Positions 1-8,351 of a DNA stretch of 64,000 nucleotides are shown here, in pieces. Location of the stretch: positions 34,687-98,686 of the forward strand of contig NZ_JAHKRM010000043.1 in the NCBI RefSeq assembly GCF_019396345.1. Direction: 5' to 3'. The notes under the pieces are model-generated. The model worked only from the letters and a program-made list of their open reading frames with translations, was not told the origin of the DNA and made no database searches. This DNA comes from Nonomuraea guangzhouensis. GTDB lineage: Bacteria > Actinomycetota > Actinomycetes > Streptosporangiales > Streptosporangiaceae. The first letter of the stretch is position 1; each line of letters begins with the position of its first letter. Both the position numbers and the translations under genes were made by a program.

Positions 1-1
1 G

Positions 2-391
2 CGGGCGGTGCTCACCGACCTCGGCGTCCCCGCGCGGAACGTCCACGTCGAGCTCTTCTACGTCGACGCGCCCCCACCGCGACCGCGACGGGACAACGAG
101 CTGCCGAGCGGCGCGACCAGCGTACTGACAACGGTGCTCGACGGGCTGCGGGCGACGTCGACCGTCTCCCGGGAGACGACCCTCCTCGACGGCGCCCAGG
201 CCACGCGCGCCGACCTGCCGTTCGCGTGCAAGGGCGGCGTCTGCGGGACGTGCCGGGCCGTCGTCCGCGAGGGCGCGGTCGACATGCGCCGCAACTACGC
301 CCTCGAACCGTCCGAGGTGGACGCCGGGTTCGTGCTCACCTGCCAGACGTTCCCGGTCGGCGAGAGCGTCACCGTCGACTACGACGCCTGA
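2..391 (+). CDS. paaE: Phenylacetyl-CoA epoxidase reductase PaaE, C-terminal part (5' end outside window)
   Basis: The frame is open from the window edge, so only the last ~129 residues are present. They hold a plant-type 2Fe-2S ferredoxin domain with the cysteine pattern FACKGGVCGTC and a later LTCQ, as found at the C-terminus of PaaE. PaaE passes electrons from NADPH through FAD and the 2Fe-2S centre to the PaaABC(D) epoxidase in aerobic phenylacetate breakdown. The enoyl-CoA hydratase and 3-hydroxyacyl-CoA dehydrogenase that follow fit a paa operon. The missing N-terminal FAD/NAD part cannot be checked, so a related ferredoxin reductase is the alternative. Confidence 0.75.
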   Translation, partial: RAVLTDLGVPARNVHVELFYVDAPPPRPRRDNELPSGATSVLTTVLDGLRATSTVSRETTLLDGAQATRADLPFACKGGVCGTCRAVVREGAVDMRRNYALEPSEVDAGFVLTCQTFPVGESVTVDYDA

Positions 392-421
392 CCTTGTTCC
401 TTCATGGATAGGAGCTCTTCT

Positions 422-1162
422 ATGACGCTGATCGTGGAAGAAGGGGCCGACCGGGTCGTGTGGCGCCTCAACAGACCCGAGGTCCGCAACGCGATCGACC
501 GCGAGCTGGTCTCCGCGCTCCACCAGGCGTGCGCCGCCGTCGAAGAGGAGCCGCGCGTCGTCCTGCTCACCGGCGAGGGCTCGACGTTCGCGGCGGGCGC
601 GGACATCGCCCAGCTCCGCGAACGGACCCGGGACGACGCGCTGCGGGGCATCAACTCGAAGATCTTCGACCGGATCCACCGGCTGCCGATGCCGACCGTG
701 GCCCTCGTCGACGGGTACGCCCTGGGCGGCGGCGCCGAGCTCGCCTACGCCTGCGACTTCCGGATCGGCACACCACGCACACGCATCGGCAACCCGGAGA
801 CGGACCTCGGCATCATCGCGGCGGCCGGCGCGGCCTGGCGCCTGGCCGAGCTCGTCGGCGAACCCCTGGCCAAGGAGATCCTGCTCGCGGGCCGTATCCT
901 CACGGCCGACGAGGCGCGGGCCGTGCACCTGCTCAACGACGTGGTGGAGCCCGGCGACCTGCTCGCCGCCGGCCATCGGCTCGCCGACCGCATCACCGCG
1001 CGGGCGCCGCTGGCGACCCGGCTGACCAAGGCCGTCTTCCACGCCCCGCGAGCCGCGCACCCGTTCATCGACGACGTCGCCCAGGCGATCCTGTTCGAGA
1101 CAGAGGAGAAACACACCCGCATGACGGCATTCCTGGACCGGCGGCAGGAGCGACGCTCATGA
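422..1162 (+). CDS. paaF: Enoyl-CoA hydratase/isomerase, PaaF type
   Basis: Crotonase-fold protein of 246 residues, the usual length. The start at 422 is chosen because AGGAG at 410-414 precedes it at good spacing; an upstream ATG at 404 has none. The oxyanion-hole segment FAAGADIAQL is at about 57-66, and glutamates at about 106 (GGGAEL) and 126 (NPETD) sit where hydratases carry their catalytic acids. In the phenylacetate pathway this enzyme hydrates 2,3-dehydroadipyl-CoA. Its stop overlaps the next start (ATGA, 1159-1162), so the two are probably translationally coupled. PaaG-type isomerase activity is the alternative. Confidence 0.85.
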   Translation: MTLIVEEGADRVVWRLNRPEVRNAIDRELVSALHQACAAVEEEPRVVLLTGEGSTFAAGADIAQLRERTRDDALRGINSKIFDRIHRLPMPTVALVDGYALGGGAELAYACDFRIGTPRTRIGNPETDLGIIAAAGAAWRLAELVGEPLAKEILLAGRILTADEARAVHLLNDVVEPGDLLAAGHRLADRITARAPLATRLTKAVFHAPRAAHPFIDDVAQAILFETEEKHTRMTAFLDRRQERRS

Positions 1163-2001
1163 CCCTGCCACAGACGGTGGGCGTCTTCGGCGGCGGGCGG
1201 ATGGGGTCGGGGATCGCGCACGCGTTCCTCGCCTCGGGCAGCCACGTGATCGTCGTGGAGAACGACCCTGAGGCGGCTGACCAGGCCAGGACCCGGGTGG
1301 CCGGCAGCCTGGCCAAGGCCCACGACAAAGGCCGGCTCGGGGTCCCGCTCCAGGACGCCGTCGCCCGGCTGCGGACGACGGCCGACCCAGGCGAGCTGGC
1401 CCCCTGCGAGCTCGTCGTCGAGGCGGTCCCGGAGGACGCGGCGCTCAAGGCCCAGGTGCTCGCCCTGGCCGAGCAGCGGGCGCCGGACGCGGTGCTCGCC
1501 TCCAACACCAGCAGCCTGTCGATCGACGGGCTGGCCGCCGGCCTGGCCGCACCGGACCGCTTTCTCGGGCTGCACTTCTTCAACCCCGTCCCCGTGAGCG
1601 ACCTCGTCGAGATCGTCACCGGGGACCGCACCACGCCCGCGCTCGTGACGCGGGCCCAGGGCTGGGTGGCCGCGCTCGGCAAGACACCGATCACCGTCTC
1701 GGACTCGCCGGGGTTCGCGAGCAGCCGCCTCGGCGTCTGCCTGGCGCTCGAGGCGATGCGGATGCTCGAGGAGGGCGTCGCGAGCGCGGCCGACATCGAC
1801 ACGGCGATGACCCTCGGCTACCGGCACCCGATGGGGCCGCTGCGGACCACCGACGTGGTGGGACTCGACGTACGGCTCGCGATCGCCGAACACCTGGCCC
1901 GCGAGCTCGGACCCCGTTTCGAGCCGCCGCGGATCCTGCGCGACCTCGTGGCCGCCGGGCACCTCGGCCGCAAGAGCGGCCAGGGCTTCTACGTGTGGTG
2001 A
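1159..2001 (+). CDS. paaH: 3-hydroxyacyl-CoA dehydrogenase, PaaH type
   Basis: 280 residues made of an NAD-binding Rossmann domain (GGGRMG at 11-16) followed by the all-helical C-terminal 3HCDH domain. The family hallmark LHFFNPVPV is near residue 138. The start is the ATG overlapping the preceding stop; a much longer open frame upstream is a shadow of the hydratase. It likely oxidises 3-hydroxyadipyl-CoA with NAD+ in the lower phenylacetate pathway; a butyryl-type dehydrogenase would look similar. The 3' end overlaps the convergent TetR gene by 13 bases. Confidence 0.88.
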   Translation: MTLPQTVGVFGGGRMGSGIAHAFLASGSHVIVVENDPEAADQARTRVAGSLAKAHDKGRLGVPLQDAVARLRTTADPGELAPCELVVEAVPEDAALKAQVLALAEQRAPDAVLASNTSSLSIDGLAAGLAAPDRFLGLHFFNPVPVSDLVEIVTGDRTTPALVTRAQGWVAALGKTPITVSDSPGFASSRLGVCLALEAMRMLEEGVASAADIDTAMTLGYRHPMGPLRTTDVVGLDVRLAIAEHLARELGPRFEPPRILRDLVAAGHLGRKSGQGFYVW

Positions 2002-2630
2002 GAGGGTTCGTGCTTGGCCAGGCCGTCGAAGGCGATGACGGTGATGGCGTCGGCGACCGTCGCCAGGTCGTACAGGCCGTCCGGGCGATACCACTCGACC
2101 AGCGAGTTGACCATGCCGAACAGCAGCCGGCTCACCAGCGCCGGCGGCACGCTGTCACGCAGGGAGCCCTCCGCGACGGCGTCCGCGACGAGCGCGGCGA
2201 GGCGGTCGTCGAGCCAGCGGCGCCGCTCCAGGGCGGCCAGTTCGAGCCCGCTGTTGCCCCGTACCCGTAGAAGGAGCGTGACGGAGGGCTGATGCGCCAC
2301 GAGGACCTCGACGCTGCGCCGCACCACCTCGCGCAGCCGCTCGTAGGCGGTCGCCTCGGCCTGGTCGCGGGAGGCCGCGGTCACGGCGGCGGTGAGCTCG
2401 TCGAGGGCGTCGTCGAGGGCCTGGCCGAGCAGTTGCTCCTTGCTCGTGACGTGGTGGTAGATGGCCGGCTTCGTCAGCCCGAGCTCCTTGGCCAGGTCTC
2501 CCATGCTCGTGGCGTCGTACCCCTTGCGGTTGAACAGCTCCACCGCGGCGCGCAGGATCGCCGCCTGGTCGTAGCCGGGGCGGCCACGACCGCGGCGCGG
2601 AGTCGGTTCGGCGGGCTCGGTCGTCGTCAC
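1989..2630 (-). CDS. TetR/AcrR family regulator, PaaR-like
   Basis: 213 residues. The N-terminal HTH (about 24-70) contains the recognition-helix segment GLTKPAIYHHVTSKEQLL, and the remainder is a helical ligand/dimer domain. It converges on paaH and overlaps it by 13 bases. TetR proteins called PaaR that respond to phenylacetyl-CoA are known beside actinobacterial paa genes, so that role is inferred from position. No clear palindrome was found in the 215 bases upstream of its start. Confidence 0.8.
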   Translation of the reverse strand: MTTTEPAEPTPRRGRGRPGYDQAAILRAAVELFNRKGYDATSMGDLAKELGLTKPAIYHHVTSKEQLLGQALDDALDELTAAVTAASRDQAEATAYERLREVVRRSVEVLVAHQPSVTLLLRVRGNSGLELAALERRRWLDDRLAALVADAVAEGSLRDSVPPALVSRLLFGMVNSLVEWYRPDGLYDLATVADAITVIAFDGLAKHEPSHHT

Positions 2631-2845
2631 GAATGCAGCATCTCACGGCAGATCAGACGCCCTTCCAGGTCATCGGCCTTGACGATCAGGCTGCCGACCA
2701 CGCGGGACACCCAGGAGCTGAGCAGCCAGGCCGCCTGCCGGACGTAAGGGCAGCTCAGCACGCCTCGGCTCCGGACACCGGCTCGGCGACCATGAGACGT
2801 AGGGGTATATCGTCCCGTTAGGCCGGTTTTGATGAAAGGAGTCCG

Positions 2846-3487
2846 GTGCTGAGCAACCTGATCGCTTTTGCGGTCGCCTCACTTCTGGCTTCCATGATTC
2901 CCGGGCCCACCACCGTGGTGATCATGCGACAGTCCGTCCGCGCGGGCCGGTCCGCGGGAATGGCGACCGTGCTGGGCAACGAGACCGGCTGGCTGATCTG
3001 GTGCCTGGCGGCCGCCTTCGGCCTGTCCGCGCTGCTGCTCGTCTCCGAGCTCGCCTTCGACGTCATGCGGATCGTCGGCGCGATCGTGCTGGTCTGGTTC
3101 GGCGCGAGGATGCTGTGGCAGGCCCGCCGCAGGGCCCGGGGCGGTCTGTCCGAAGACCCGGCCTCGTCATCGTCCGCCGGGCTCTCGCTGTGGAGCTGCT
3201 ATCGGTCCGGGCTGTTGACCAATCTGGCCAATCCGAAGGCCGGCGTGTTCGCGCTGTCCTTCCTGCCGCAGTTCGTGCCCGAGGGCTCTCCGGCACTGCC
3301 GATGCTCCTGCTCCTGGCGGTGGGCTCGGCCCTCATCGACCTGGCCTGGTATCTGGGGATCGTCCGGCTGGTCGGCGCGGCCGAGCGATTCTTCAAGCGG
3401 CCCGCCGTACGCCGTTACCTGGAGTACATGTCAGGCACCCTGCTGATCGGCCTGGCCGTCCGCCTCGCCCTGACGAGCAAGCCGTAG
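2846..3487 (+). CDS. LysE/RhtB family amino-acid exporter
   Basis: 213-residue membrane protein with about six hydrophobic segments and the N-terminal family signature SMIPGPTTVVIMRQSVRAG (about residues 15-33). The later NLANPKAGVFALSFLPQF segment is also typical of LysE translocators. GTG start at 2846 with AAAGGA at 2835-2840. Family members export basic or neutral amino acids or derivatives; the substrate cannot be told here. A TATAT run at 2806-2810 could be a -10 element. The gene stands alone between the paa regulator and a small secreted protein. Confidence 0.88.
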   Translation: MLSNLIAFAVASLLASMIPGPTTVVIMRQSVRAGRSAGMATVLGNETGWLIWCLAAAFGLSALLLVSELAFDVMRIVGAIVLVWFGARMLWQARRRARGGLSEDPASSSSAGLSLWSCYRSGLLTNLANPKAGVFALSFLPQFVPEGSPALPMLLLLAVGSALIDLAWYLGIVRLVGAAERFFKRPAVRRYLEYMSGTLLIGLAVRLALTSKP

Positions 3488-3536
3488 CGCGACAGGCTTG
3501 ACGGTGCCGAGCGTGGTCGCCATAGGATCACCGCCC

Positions 3537-4064
3537 ATGTTCATGACCATCGCGCTCAGCGCCTCCCTCGTCCTGAGCGGTTCGCCCGCTCAGGCCGCCA
3601 CCAAGCCGGTCACGTTCCAGGGTTTCACCCTCAAGGTCCCCGCCCAGTGGAAGGTCAAGAAGGAGGGCGTCGATCTGCGCGTCATCACCGGCGCCTGCTC
3701 CGCTCGGGCCGCCGAGTGCAAGGGCTTCCTGCTGGGCGGCCCCCAGGCGGTCAAGTACGCCTCCGAGGGCAGCCCGTACCGGCCTGACCAGCCCTACCAT
3801 CCCAGCAGCGGCGTGACCGAGTGCGTGCCGGCGAAGAAGTACTACAGCGGGCAGGCCACTCGCGTCAGGACCTCGACGACGGCATTCGGCACCGGCCGGC
3901 AGGCCCGGTTCACCGAGTGGAAGGTGTCCTGCAACGGCAGCAAGATGAAGGTCGCCGCTTACACCCAGCGCGTCTGGTACGTGAAGGCCAAGAAGGTGAT
4001 CGTCGTCGACCACTGGAAGACGCTGGGCCTGGGCGCCATCCTCGGCAAGGCCGTGTGGAAGTAG
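3537..4064 (+). CDS. Small secreted protein of unknown function
   Basis: 175 residues. The ATG at 3537 (AGGA at about 3524-3527) is preferred over an upstream TTG because it begins directly with a hydrophobic signal peptide ending near AQA/AT (about residue 20). The mature part is basic and beta-rich in character, with cysteines in GACSARAAEC and VTECVPAKKY that could form disulfides. No catalytic motif is visible and no family is recognised. A perfect hairpin follows 12 bases after the stop, so the gene is probably monocistronic. Confidence 0.7.
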   Translation: MFMTIALSASLVLSGSPAQAATKPVTFQGFTLKVPAQWKVKKEGVDLRVITGACSARAAECKGFLLGGPQAVKYASEGSPYRPDQPYHPSSGVTECVPAKKYYSGQATRVRTSTTAFGTGRQARFTEWKVSCNGSKMKVAAYTQRVWYVKAKKVIVVDHWKTLGLGAILGKAVWK

Positions 4065-4076
4065 CCGACGCCCGTG

Positions 4077-4100
4077 GGCGGCGGGCCCGCGCCCGCCGCC
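4077..4100 (+). terminator. Perfect hairpin after secreted-protein gene
   Basis: Ten-base arms GGCGGCGGGC and GCCCGCCGCC with a CCGC loop, 12 bases after the stop. There is no strong U-tract, as is common for actinobacterial terminators. Confidence 0.6.
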
Positions 4101-4205
4101 AAGAACCGCGGGCGGCGCCGCTTTTCCACGGCCCGCATTCGTGAATGGCTGAATAAGCCCTCAGGCAGGCCACCGAGCTCATTATTATCCAAGGCCCCAC
4201 ACCAT

Positions 4206-4238
4206 CGCCATAAATTCGCCATAAACTCGCCATATAAC
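4206..4238 (+). promoter_or_regulatory. Three 11-bp direct repeats running into a -10-like TATAAC
   Basis: CGCCATAAATT, CGCCATAAACT and CGCCATATAAC begin at 4206, 4217 and 4228. They are exactly 11 bp apart, so they face the same side of the helix. The last copy contains TATAAC (4233-4238), a plausible -10 hexamer. Phased 11-bp repeats next to -10 boxes are known for SARP-type and PhoP-type actinobacterial activators; which protein would bind here is unknown. Confidence 0.5.
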
Positions 4239-4349
4239 CCCTCTACCTGCACAAACGTCTGAATAAATCGACCCCGAGACCTAGTCGCCCAGGCGATTTT
4301 AACCTCGCCCCGAAAGGGCTCTTGTCAAAACGATTTACCAACACTTACT

Positions 4350-4387
4350 CTCCAGGTGATCAAATCACTTTCTGTTTTACCTGGAGG
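4350..4387 (+). promoter_or_regulatory. Hairpin that can sequester the Shine-Dalgarno site
   Basis: CTCCAGGT (4350-4357) is a perfect complement of ACCTGGAG (4379-4386), which contains the GGAGG ribosome site (4383-4387) of the TTG start at 4394. An alternative stem GTGAT/ATCAC (4356-4360 with 4364-4368) shares G4356 and T4357 with the long stem, so the two cannot fully coexist. This is the layout of a translational switch; no known riboswitch family is recognised. Confidence 0.5.
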
Positions 4388-4393
4388 CACCAC

Positions 4394-6016
4394 TTGCGCC
4401 GATTAGCGCTTCCTGTCGCCCTCACGGCGTCAATGCTCTTCCCCTTGCTCGCCCCTGAGGTCGCCGCCTCCGCCACGGCCGCCACCGTTCTCGCGGATCC
4501 GCCACCGGCTGACGTTCAGGAGATCGGCCCCGGCCAGTACTCCGCCGACACCAAGACCTTCAAGCTCACCGAACGGGACGTGTCCGCGGGCGCGATCAGC
4601 CGCAGGCACGGCGTGGCCCTGACCGGCGGCGACCTGGCCAGGCCGCAGTCGGCCCCGGCCACCCGCCCCGAGCTGGGCGTCTTCGGACCGAGCTGGCAGG
4701 CCGAGTTCGCCGGCGGTCAGATCAACCGGAAACTGGAGAAGCAGAACGGCACCATCGTCATCACAGAACTCGACGAAGGGACGTCGACCAGCTACCCCCT
4801 GAAGAGCAGCGTCTCCTTCCCCGACGGCGGCGGCATCCAGACGTACCAGGCCGACACCGGATCCAAGATCACCGAAACCACCAAGTGGGACGCGGTCGTC
4901 GGAGCGATGCGTACCACGACGGTCGAGACGCTCGTGTCGGATCCGGGCTCCGTGGAGGCGGGCGACGACACCTTCACCACCGCCGACGGCACTCCCATCA
5001 GCGCCGGTGATCTCCAGCTCACCTACACCTGGGCCCGGCCGGCCGGGGCGCCGAGCGCCGACCCCTGGCGGGTGACCGACGTGGGCAGCGTCGCCTTCGG
5101 CAAGTCCACGATCGCCTACGACGCCCAGGGTCGCGTCAGCACCGTGAAGGAGCCGGCCGGCGTGGCGGACCCCGCGTCCGTCACCAAGTTCACCTACGCC
5201 ACGGCCACCACGGCCACCGGCACCTCCAACGGCGACTTCGCGGGCCGGCTCAAGGACGTCACGGTCACCTTCGGCACCGAATCGCCGCAGACCGAGGCCA
5301 GCTACGCCTACGACCAGAACGGCCTGCTGCGCACCGTGACCGATCCCAGCGTCGGCGCCACCCAAGGGACCTACGCCTACGACTCGGTGGGACGCCTGTC
5401 GTCGATCGAGTCCGTCACCAACGGCGGCTGGCAGCTCTCCTTCCCGGCGGGCGTCGCGGCTCCCCAGGTGACCCTCACCAGCACCGACCTGCCGGCCAAC
5501 GGCGGGGACACCGTGGGCGCGGCCGGGCTCGACGACCCCAACGCCACCGAGCCGCCGGCCGGTGACTTCCTACCGGAAGGCGTGGATCCCCCGCAGTCCT
5601 ACCCGACGAAGTGCAGCACGGCCGCGACCTGGATGTGGTACACGAAGTCGGGCTGCTCGGCCTGGGCATGGCACGGCGGCAAATGGCGAAAGCCCGACTG
5701 GAAGCGGACCGCCAGCGGCTTCAAGGTCAGGGGTATCTACTACGACCACTGCACAAGTTCTCCGGACAAGCCGCATAATTTCGATTTCCGGCCGGCCTGT
5801 GACTCCCATGACTACGGGTACGGCCTGATAGCCAACAAGAGGAAGCATTACCGCTACTACCTCTCCAACTCCCATTCAAAGGCCGACGTGGACAACCGGT
5901 TCTACATCACCCTGCGCGACAAGGTGTGCGGCGGCTACTTCATCCTGGTCCGGCCCGACTGCAGGGCATGGGCATGGACGTATTACCAGGCCGTCAAGAG
6001 GTACGGCAACCCCTGA
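4394..6016 (+). CDS. Secreted mini-RHS protein with C-terminal phospholipase A2 domain
   Basis: 540 residues from a TTG start chosen for its strong GGAGG (4383-4387) and the immediate basic-hydrophobic signal peptide MRRLALPVALTASM. An upstream TTG at 4322 would add a non-signal leader. The middle has two RHS/YD motifs (SYAYDQNGLL and TYAYDSVGRL, about 300-340). The last ~130 residues are cysteine-rich, with PACDSHDYGYG at about 467-477. His472-Asp473 matches the catalytic pair of prokaryotic/fungal secreted PLA2. Full RHS toxins are much longer, so this is a compact or trimmed form. Likely role: exported lipase or lipid-attacking toxin. No immunity gene is obvious. Confidence 0.75.
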   Translation: MRRLALPVALTASMLFPLLAPEVAASATAATVLADPPPADVQEIGPGQYSADTKTFKLTERDVSAGAISRRHGVALTGGDLARPQSAPATRPELGVFGPSWQAEFAGGQINRKLEKQNGTIVITELDEGTSTSYPLKSSVSFPDGGGIQTYQADTGSKITETTKWDAVVGAMRTTTVETLVSDPGSVEAGDDTFTTADGTPISAGDLQLTYTWARPAGAPSADPWRVTDVGSVAFGKSTIAYDAQGRVSTVKEPAGVADPASVTKFTYATATTATGTSNGDFAGRLKDVTVTFGTESPQTEASYAYDQNGLLRTVTDPSVGATQGTYAYDSVGRLSSIESVTNGGWQLSFPAGVAAPQVTLTSTDLPANGGDTVGAAGLDDPNATEPPAGDFLPEGVDPPQSYPTKCSTAATWMWYTKSGCSAWAWHGGKWRKPDWKRTASGFKVRGIYYDHCTSSPDKPHNFDFRPACDSHDYGYGLIANKRKHYRYYLSNSHSKADVDNRFYITLRDKVCGGYFILVRPDCRAWAWTYYQAVKRYGNP

Positions 6017-6074
6017 GAACAGCGCGAGCCCGAAGTGACTTCTGAGCTCTGACCTTTTCGAGGGACTTTCCCTC

Positions 6075-6106
6075 GGCCGGATGGCGGCTTCGGCCGCCGT
6101 CCGGCC
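6075..6106 (+). terminator. Long UUCG-loop hairpin after RHS-PLA2
   Basis: Fourteen-base arms GGCCGGATGGCGGC and GCCGCCGTCCGGCC close a TTCG tetraloop with one T-G wobble. It lies 59 bases after the stop and separates this gene from the subtilase. Confidence 0.7.
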
Positions 6107-6162
6107 ACCCCTCATGTCGGCGTCGTTTCCCTGCACCTCCTTTATGTAAGGCGCGGTACGTC

Positions 6163-8244
6163 ATGAAATTGCCAGTCTTATCCTGTCTCCTCGTGGCGCT
6201 GACGGCCACGGCGATCGCGACCGGGCCGGCCTACGCGGCAGAGGCCCCTTCAACGGCTTCTACGGCGGCTCCCACAGCGGCCGCTGCCACCGCTTCGACC
6301 GCACCGCAGGCCACTTCGACGGCTCCCTACATCGAGCCCCAGCTGAGCGCGCGGGCGGCCGCAGCGGGCAAGATCAGGGTGAACGTGGTCAGCAAAACCC
6401 GCGCCGACATGCCGGACGCGGCCGCCAGCGGCCAGGTCGTCCAGCAACTGTCCCGCTTCCCCCTGATCACCCTGCACGTCGACCAGGCCGGGCTGGACCG
6501 GCTGTCCAAGCTGCCCAGCGTGGTCAGCGTGACCGAGGACAAGCCGGTGCGGCCGGTACTGGCCGAGAGCATCCCGCTGATCGGCGCGGACAAGACCAGG
6601 GCCGCGGGCAAGACGGGCGCCGGCGCCGTGGTGGCCGTGCTGGACACCGGCGTGGCGGTCAACCACCCCTTCCTCAAGGACCGGGTGCTGGAGGAGGCCT
6701 GCTTCTCCCCCATCGACGCCGACTACGGCTCCACCAGCCTGTGTCCTGACGGCACCGCCGAGCAGGAAGGGCCCGGCGCCGCCGACTCCGACCAGGGCCC
6801 GTGCGCCGACGTCGCGCTGGACTGCGACCATGGCACCCACGTGGCCGGCATCGCGGTCGGCAACGGCACGGGCGTGACCGGCGCCCCACCGGCCGGTGTC
6901 GCGCCCGGCGCCGAGATCGTCGCCATCCAGGTGTTCAGCAAGTTCTCCTCCGAAGACCTGTGTGGGGCGGGCGCCGCTCCGTGCGTGCTCAGCTTCACCA
7001 GCGCCCAGCTCGCCGGCCTGGAGAAAGTGCTGGAGCTGAAGGACGCGGGCGTGCCGCTGGTGGCCGCCAACCTCAGCCTGGGCGGCGGCCAGTACACCGC
7101 GGCCTGCGACGGCGACCCGCGCAAGACGGTCATCGACAGCCTGCGCGCCGCCGGCGTGGCCACCGTGGTCGCGGCCGGCAACGACGGCTTCGGTGCCGCC
7201 GTGGCCGCCCCCGCCTGCGTGTCCTCGGCCATCACCGTCGGCGCCACCACCGACCAGGACGGCGTGGCCGCCTTCAGCAACCGCGGCACGCTGCTGGACC
7301 TCTTCGCCCCCGGCGTGTCCATCGTCTCCTCCGTCCCCGGCGGCAAGTGGGCCTCCTTGAGCGGCACCTCGATGGCCGCCCCGCACGTCACCGGCGCCCT
7401 GGCCGTACTGCGCCAGGCCATGCCCGACGCCACGCTGGCCCAGCTCGAAACCGCCTTGAAGACCACCGGCAAAGCCATCGCCTACAACGGCGTGACCACA
7501 CCTCGCATCCAGGTCGACGCCGCCGTACTGGGCAAATCTCCTGACCCCGGCGCCTGGCCCACCCCGTACTACGAGAACATGAAGGACACCGCGATCCCCG
7601 ACCACGGCACCGTGACGTCCTCCATCGCGGTCGCCGGCCTGCTCGGCACCGCGCCCGCCACCACCGAGGTGTACGTCGACATCCACCACTCCTGGCGCGG
7701 CGAGCTGAAGATCGACCTGATCGCGCCGGACGGCAAGGTCTACCCGCTGCAGGCCAACGACCCCAACGACAGCGCCGACATCATTCACGAGACCTACCAG
7801 GTCAACGCCAGCGCGTCCCAGGCCAACGGCACCTGGAAACTCCGCGTGCAGGACGTCGAATATCTCGACACCGGCTTCATCGACGGCTGGTCGCTCCGGC
7901 TGCCCTGCTTCGGCAACTGGGACGACACCGCCATTCCCGATCCCGGCGTCGCCGAGTCCAGCATCGTCCTGGCCTGGCTCAACGGCAACGCCCCCACCCG
8001 CACCCATGTCCACGTCGAGATCGACCACACCTGGCGCGGCGACCTGAAGCTCGACCTGGTCGCGCCGGACGGCAAGGTGTACGCGCTTCGCGCCGCCGAC
8101 GCCAAGGACGGCACCGACAACATCGACGAGAGCTACTGGGTGAACGCCAGCGCCTCACCATCCAACGGCACCTGGAAACTCCGGGCGGAAGATCTCGCCA
8201 AGGGCGACAAGGGCTTCATCAACGGATGGACCCTGACGCTCTAG
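6163..8244 (+). CDS. Secreted S8 subtilisin-like protease with two P domains
   Basis: 693 residues. Signal peptide to about residue 25, an Ala/Thr/Ser-rich stretch, an inhibitor-like propeptide, then the catalytic domain with Asp161 (VLDTGV), His223 (HGTHVAG) and Ser403 (GTSMAAPH). The oxyanion Asn lies in AAGNDG. Two proprotein-convertase P domains follow (about 463-580 and 585-693), each with HxWRGxLKxDLxAPDGKVY and a NGTWKLR segment. All catalytic residues are present, so it should be an active extracellular protease. P domains normally stabilise the enzyme; two in tandem is a less common number. A strong terminator follows. Confidence 0.92.
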   Translation: MKLPVLSCLLVALTATAIATGPAYAAEAPSTASTAAPTAAAATASTAPQATSTAPYIEPQLSARAAAAGKIRVNVVSKTRADMPDAAASGQVVQQLSRFPLITLHVDQAGLDRLSKLPSVVSVTEDKPVRPVLAESIPLIGADKTRAAGKTGAGAVVAVLDTGVAVNHPFLKDRVLEEACFSPIDADYGSTSLCPDGTAEQEGPGAADSDQGPCADVALDCDHGTHVAGIAVGNGTGVTGAPPAGVAPGAEIVAIQVFSKFSSEDLCGAGAAPCVLSFTSAQLAGLEKVLELKDAGVPLVAANLSLGGGQYTAACDGDPRKTVIDSLRAAGVATVVAAGNDGFGAAVAAPACVSSAITVGATTDQDGVAAFSNRGTLLDLFAPGVSIVSSVPGGKWASLSGTSMAAPHVTGALAVLRQAMPDATLAQLETALKTTGKAIAYNGVTTPRIQVDAAVLGKSPDPGAWPTPYYENMKDTAIPDHGTVTSSIAVAGLLGTAPATTEVYVDIHHSWRGELKIDLIAPDGKVYPLQANDPNDSADIIHETYQVNASASQANGTWKLRVQDVEYLDTGFIDGWSLRLPCFGNWDDTAIPDPGVAESSIVLAWLNGNAPTRTHVHVEIDHTWRGDLKLDLVAPDGKVYALRAADAKDGTDNIDESYWVNASASPSNGTWKLRAEDLAKGDKGFINGWTLTL

Positions 8245-8255
8245 AGGCACCTGCC

Positions 8256-8292
8256 GGACGGCTGCCCGCACGCCTGTCGCGGGCAGCCGTCC
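8256..8292 (+). terminator. Terminator hairpin after subtilase
   Basis: Perfect 14-bp arms GGACGGCTGCCCGC and GCGGGCAGCCGTCC with a 9-base loop, 11 bases after the stop. Confidence 0.75.
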
Positions 8293-8315
8293 GCGCATGC
8301 CCGGTCCGTCATGAT

Positions 8316-8345
8316 TTGGGCAGCAAAGGTGGCTATTGAGATACT
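8316..8345 (+). promoter_or_regulatory. Promoter placing the GNAT mRNA start at or next to its ATG
   Basis: TTGGGC (8316-8321), 18 bases, then GATACT (8340-8345). The ATG at 8352 is only 6 bases downstream and no Shine-Dalgarno is visible. That spacing suggests a leaderless transcript, a common mode in actinobacteria. Confidence 0.45.
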
Positions 8346-8351
8346 CCGACC

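Larger units (their letters stand above)
4101..4393 (+). other. AT-rich leader of the RHS-PLA2 gene
   Basis: About 290 bases between the hairpin at 4077-4100 and the TTG start at 4394 hold no gene. From about 4140 the stretch is clearly AT-richer than everything around it. It carries three 11-bp direct repeats (4206-4238), a short inverted repeat GCCC/GGGC at about 4308-4320, and a ribosome-site-covering hairpin (4350-4387), each described separately. The composition shift could mark either a long regulated 5' UTR or an imported gene. Confidence 0.55.

Noticed and set aside
4206..4238. Short 11-bp repeats as CRISPR or replication iterons
   Set aside because: Too short and too few; no cas or replication gene is near.
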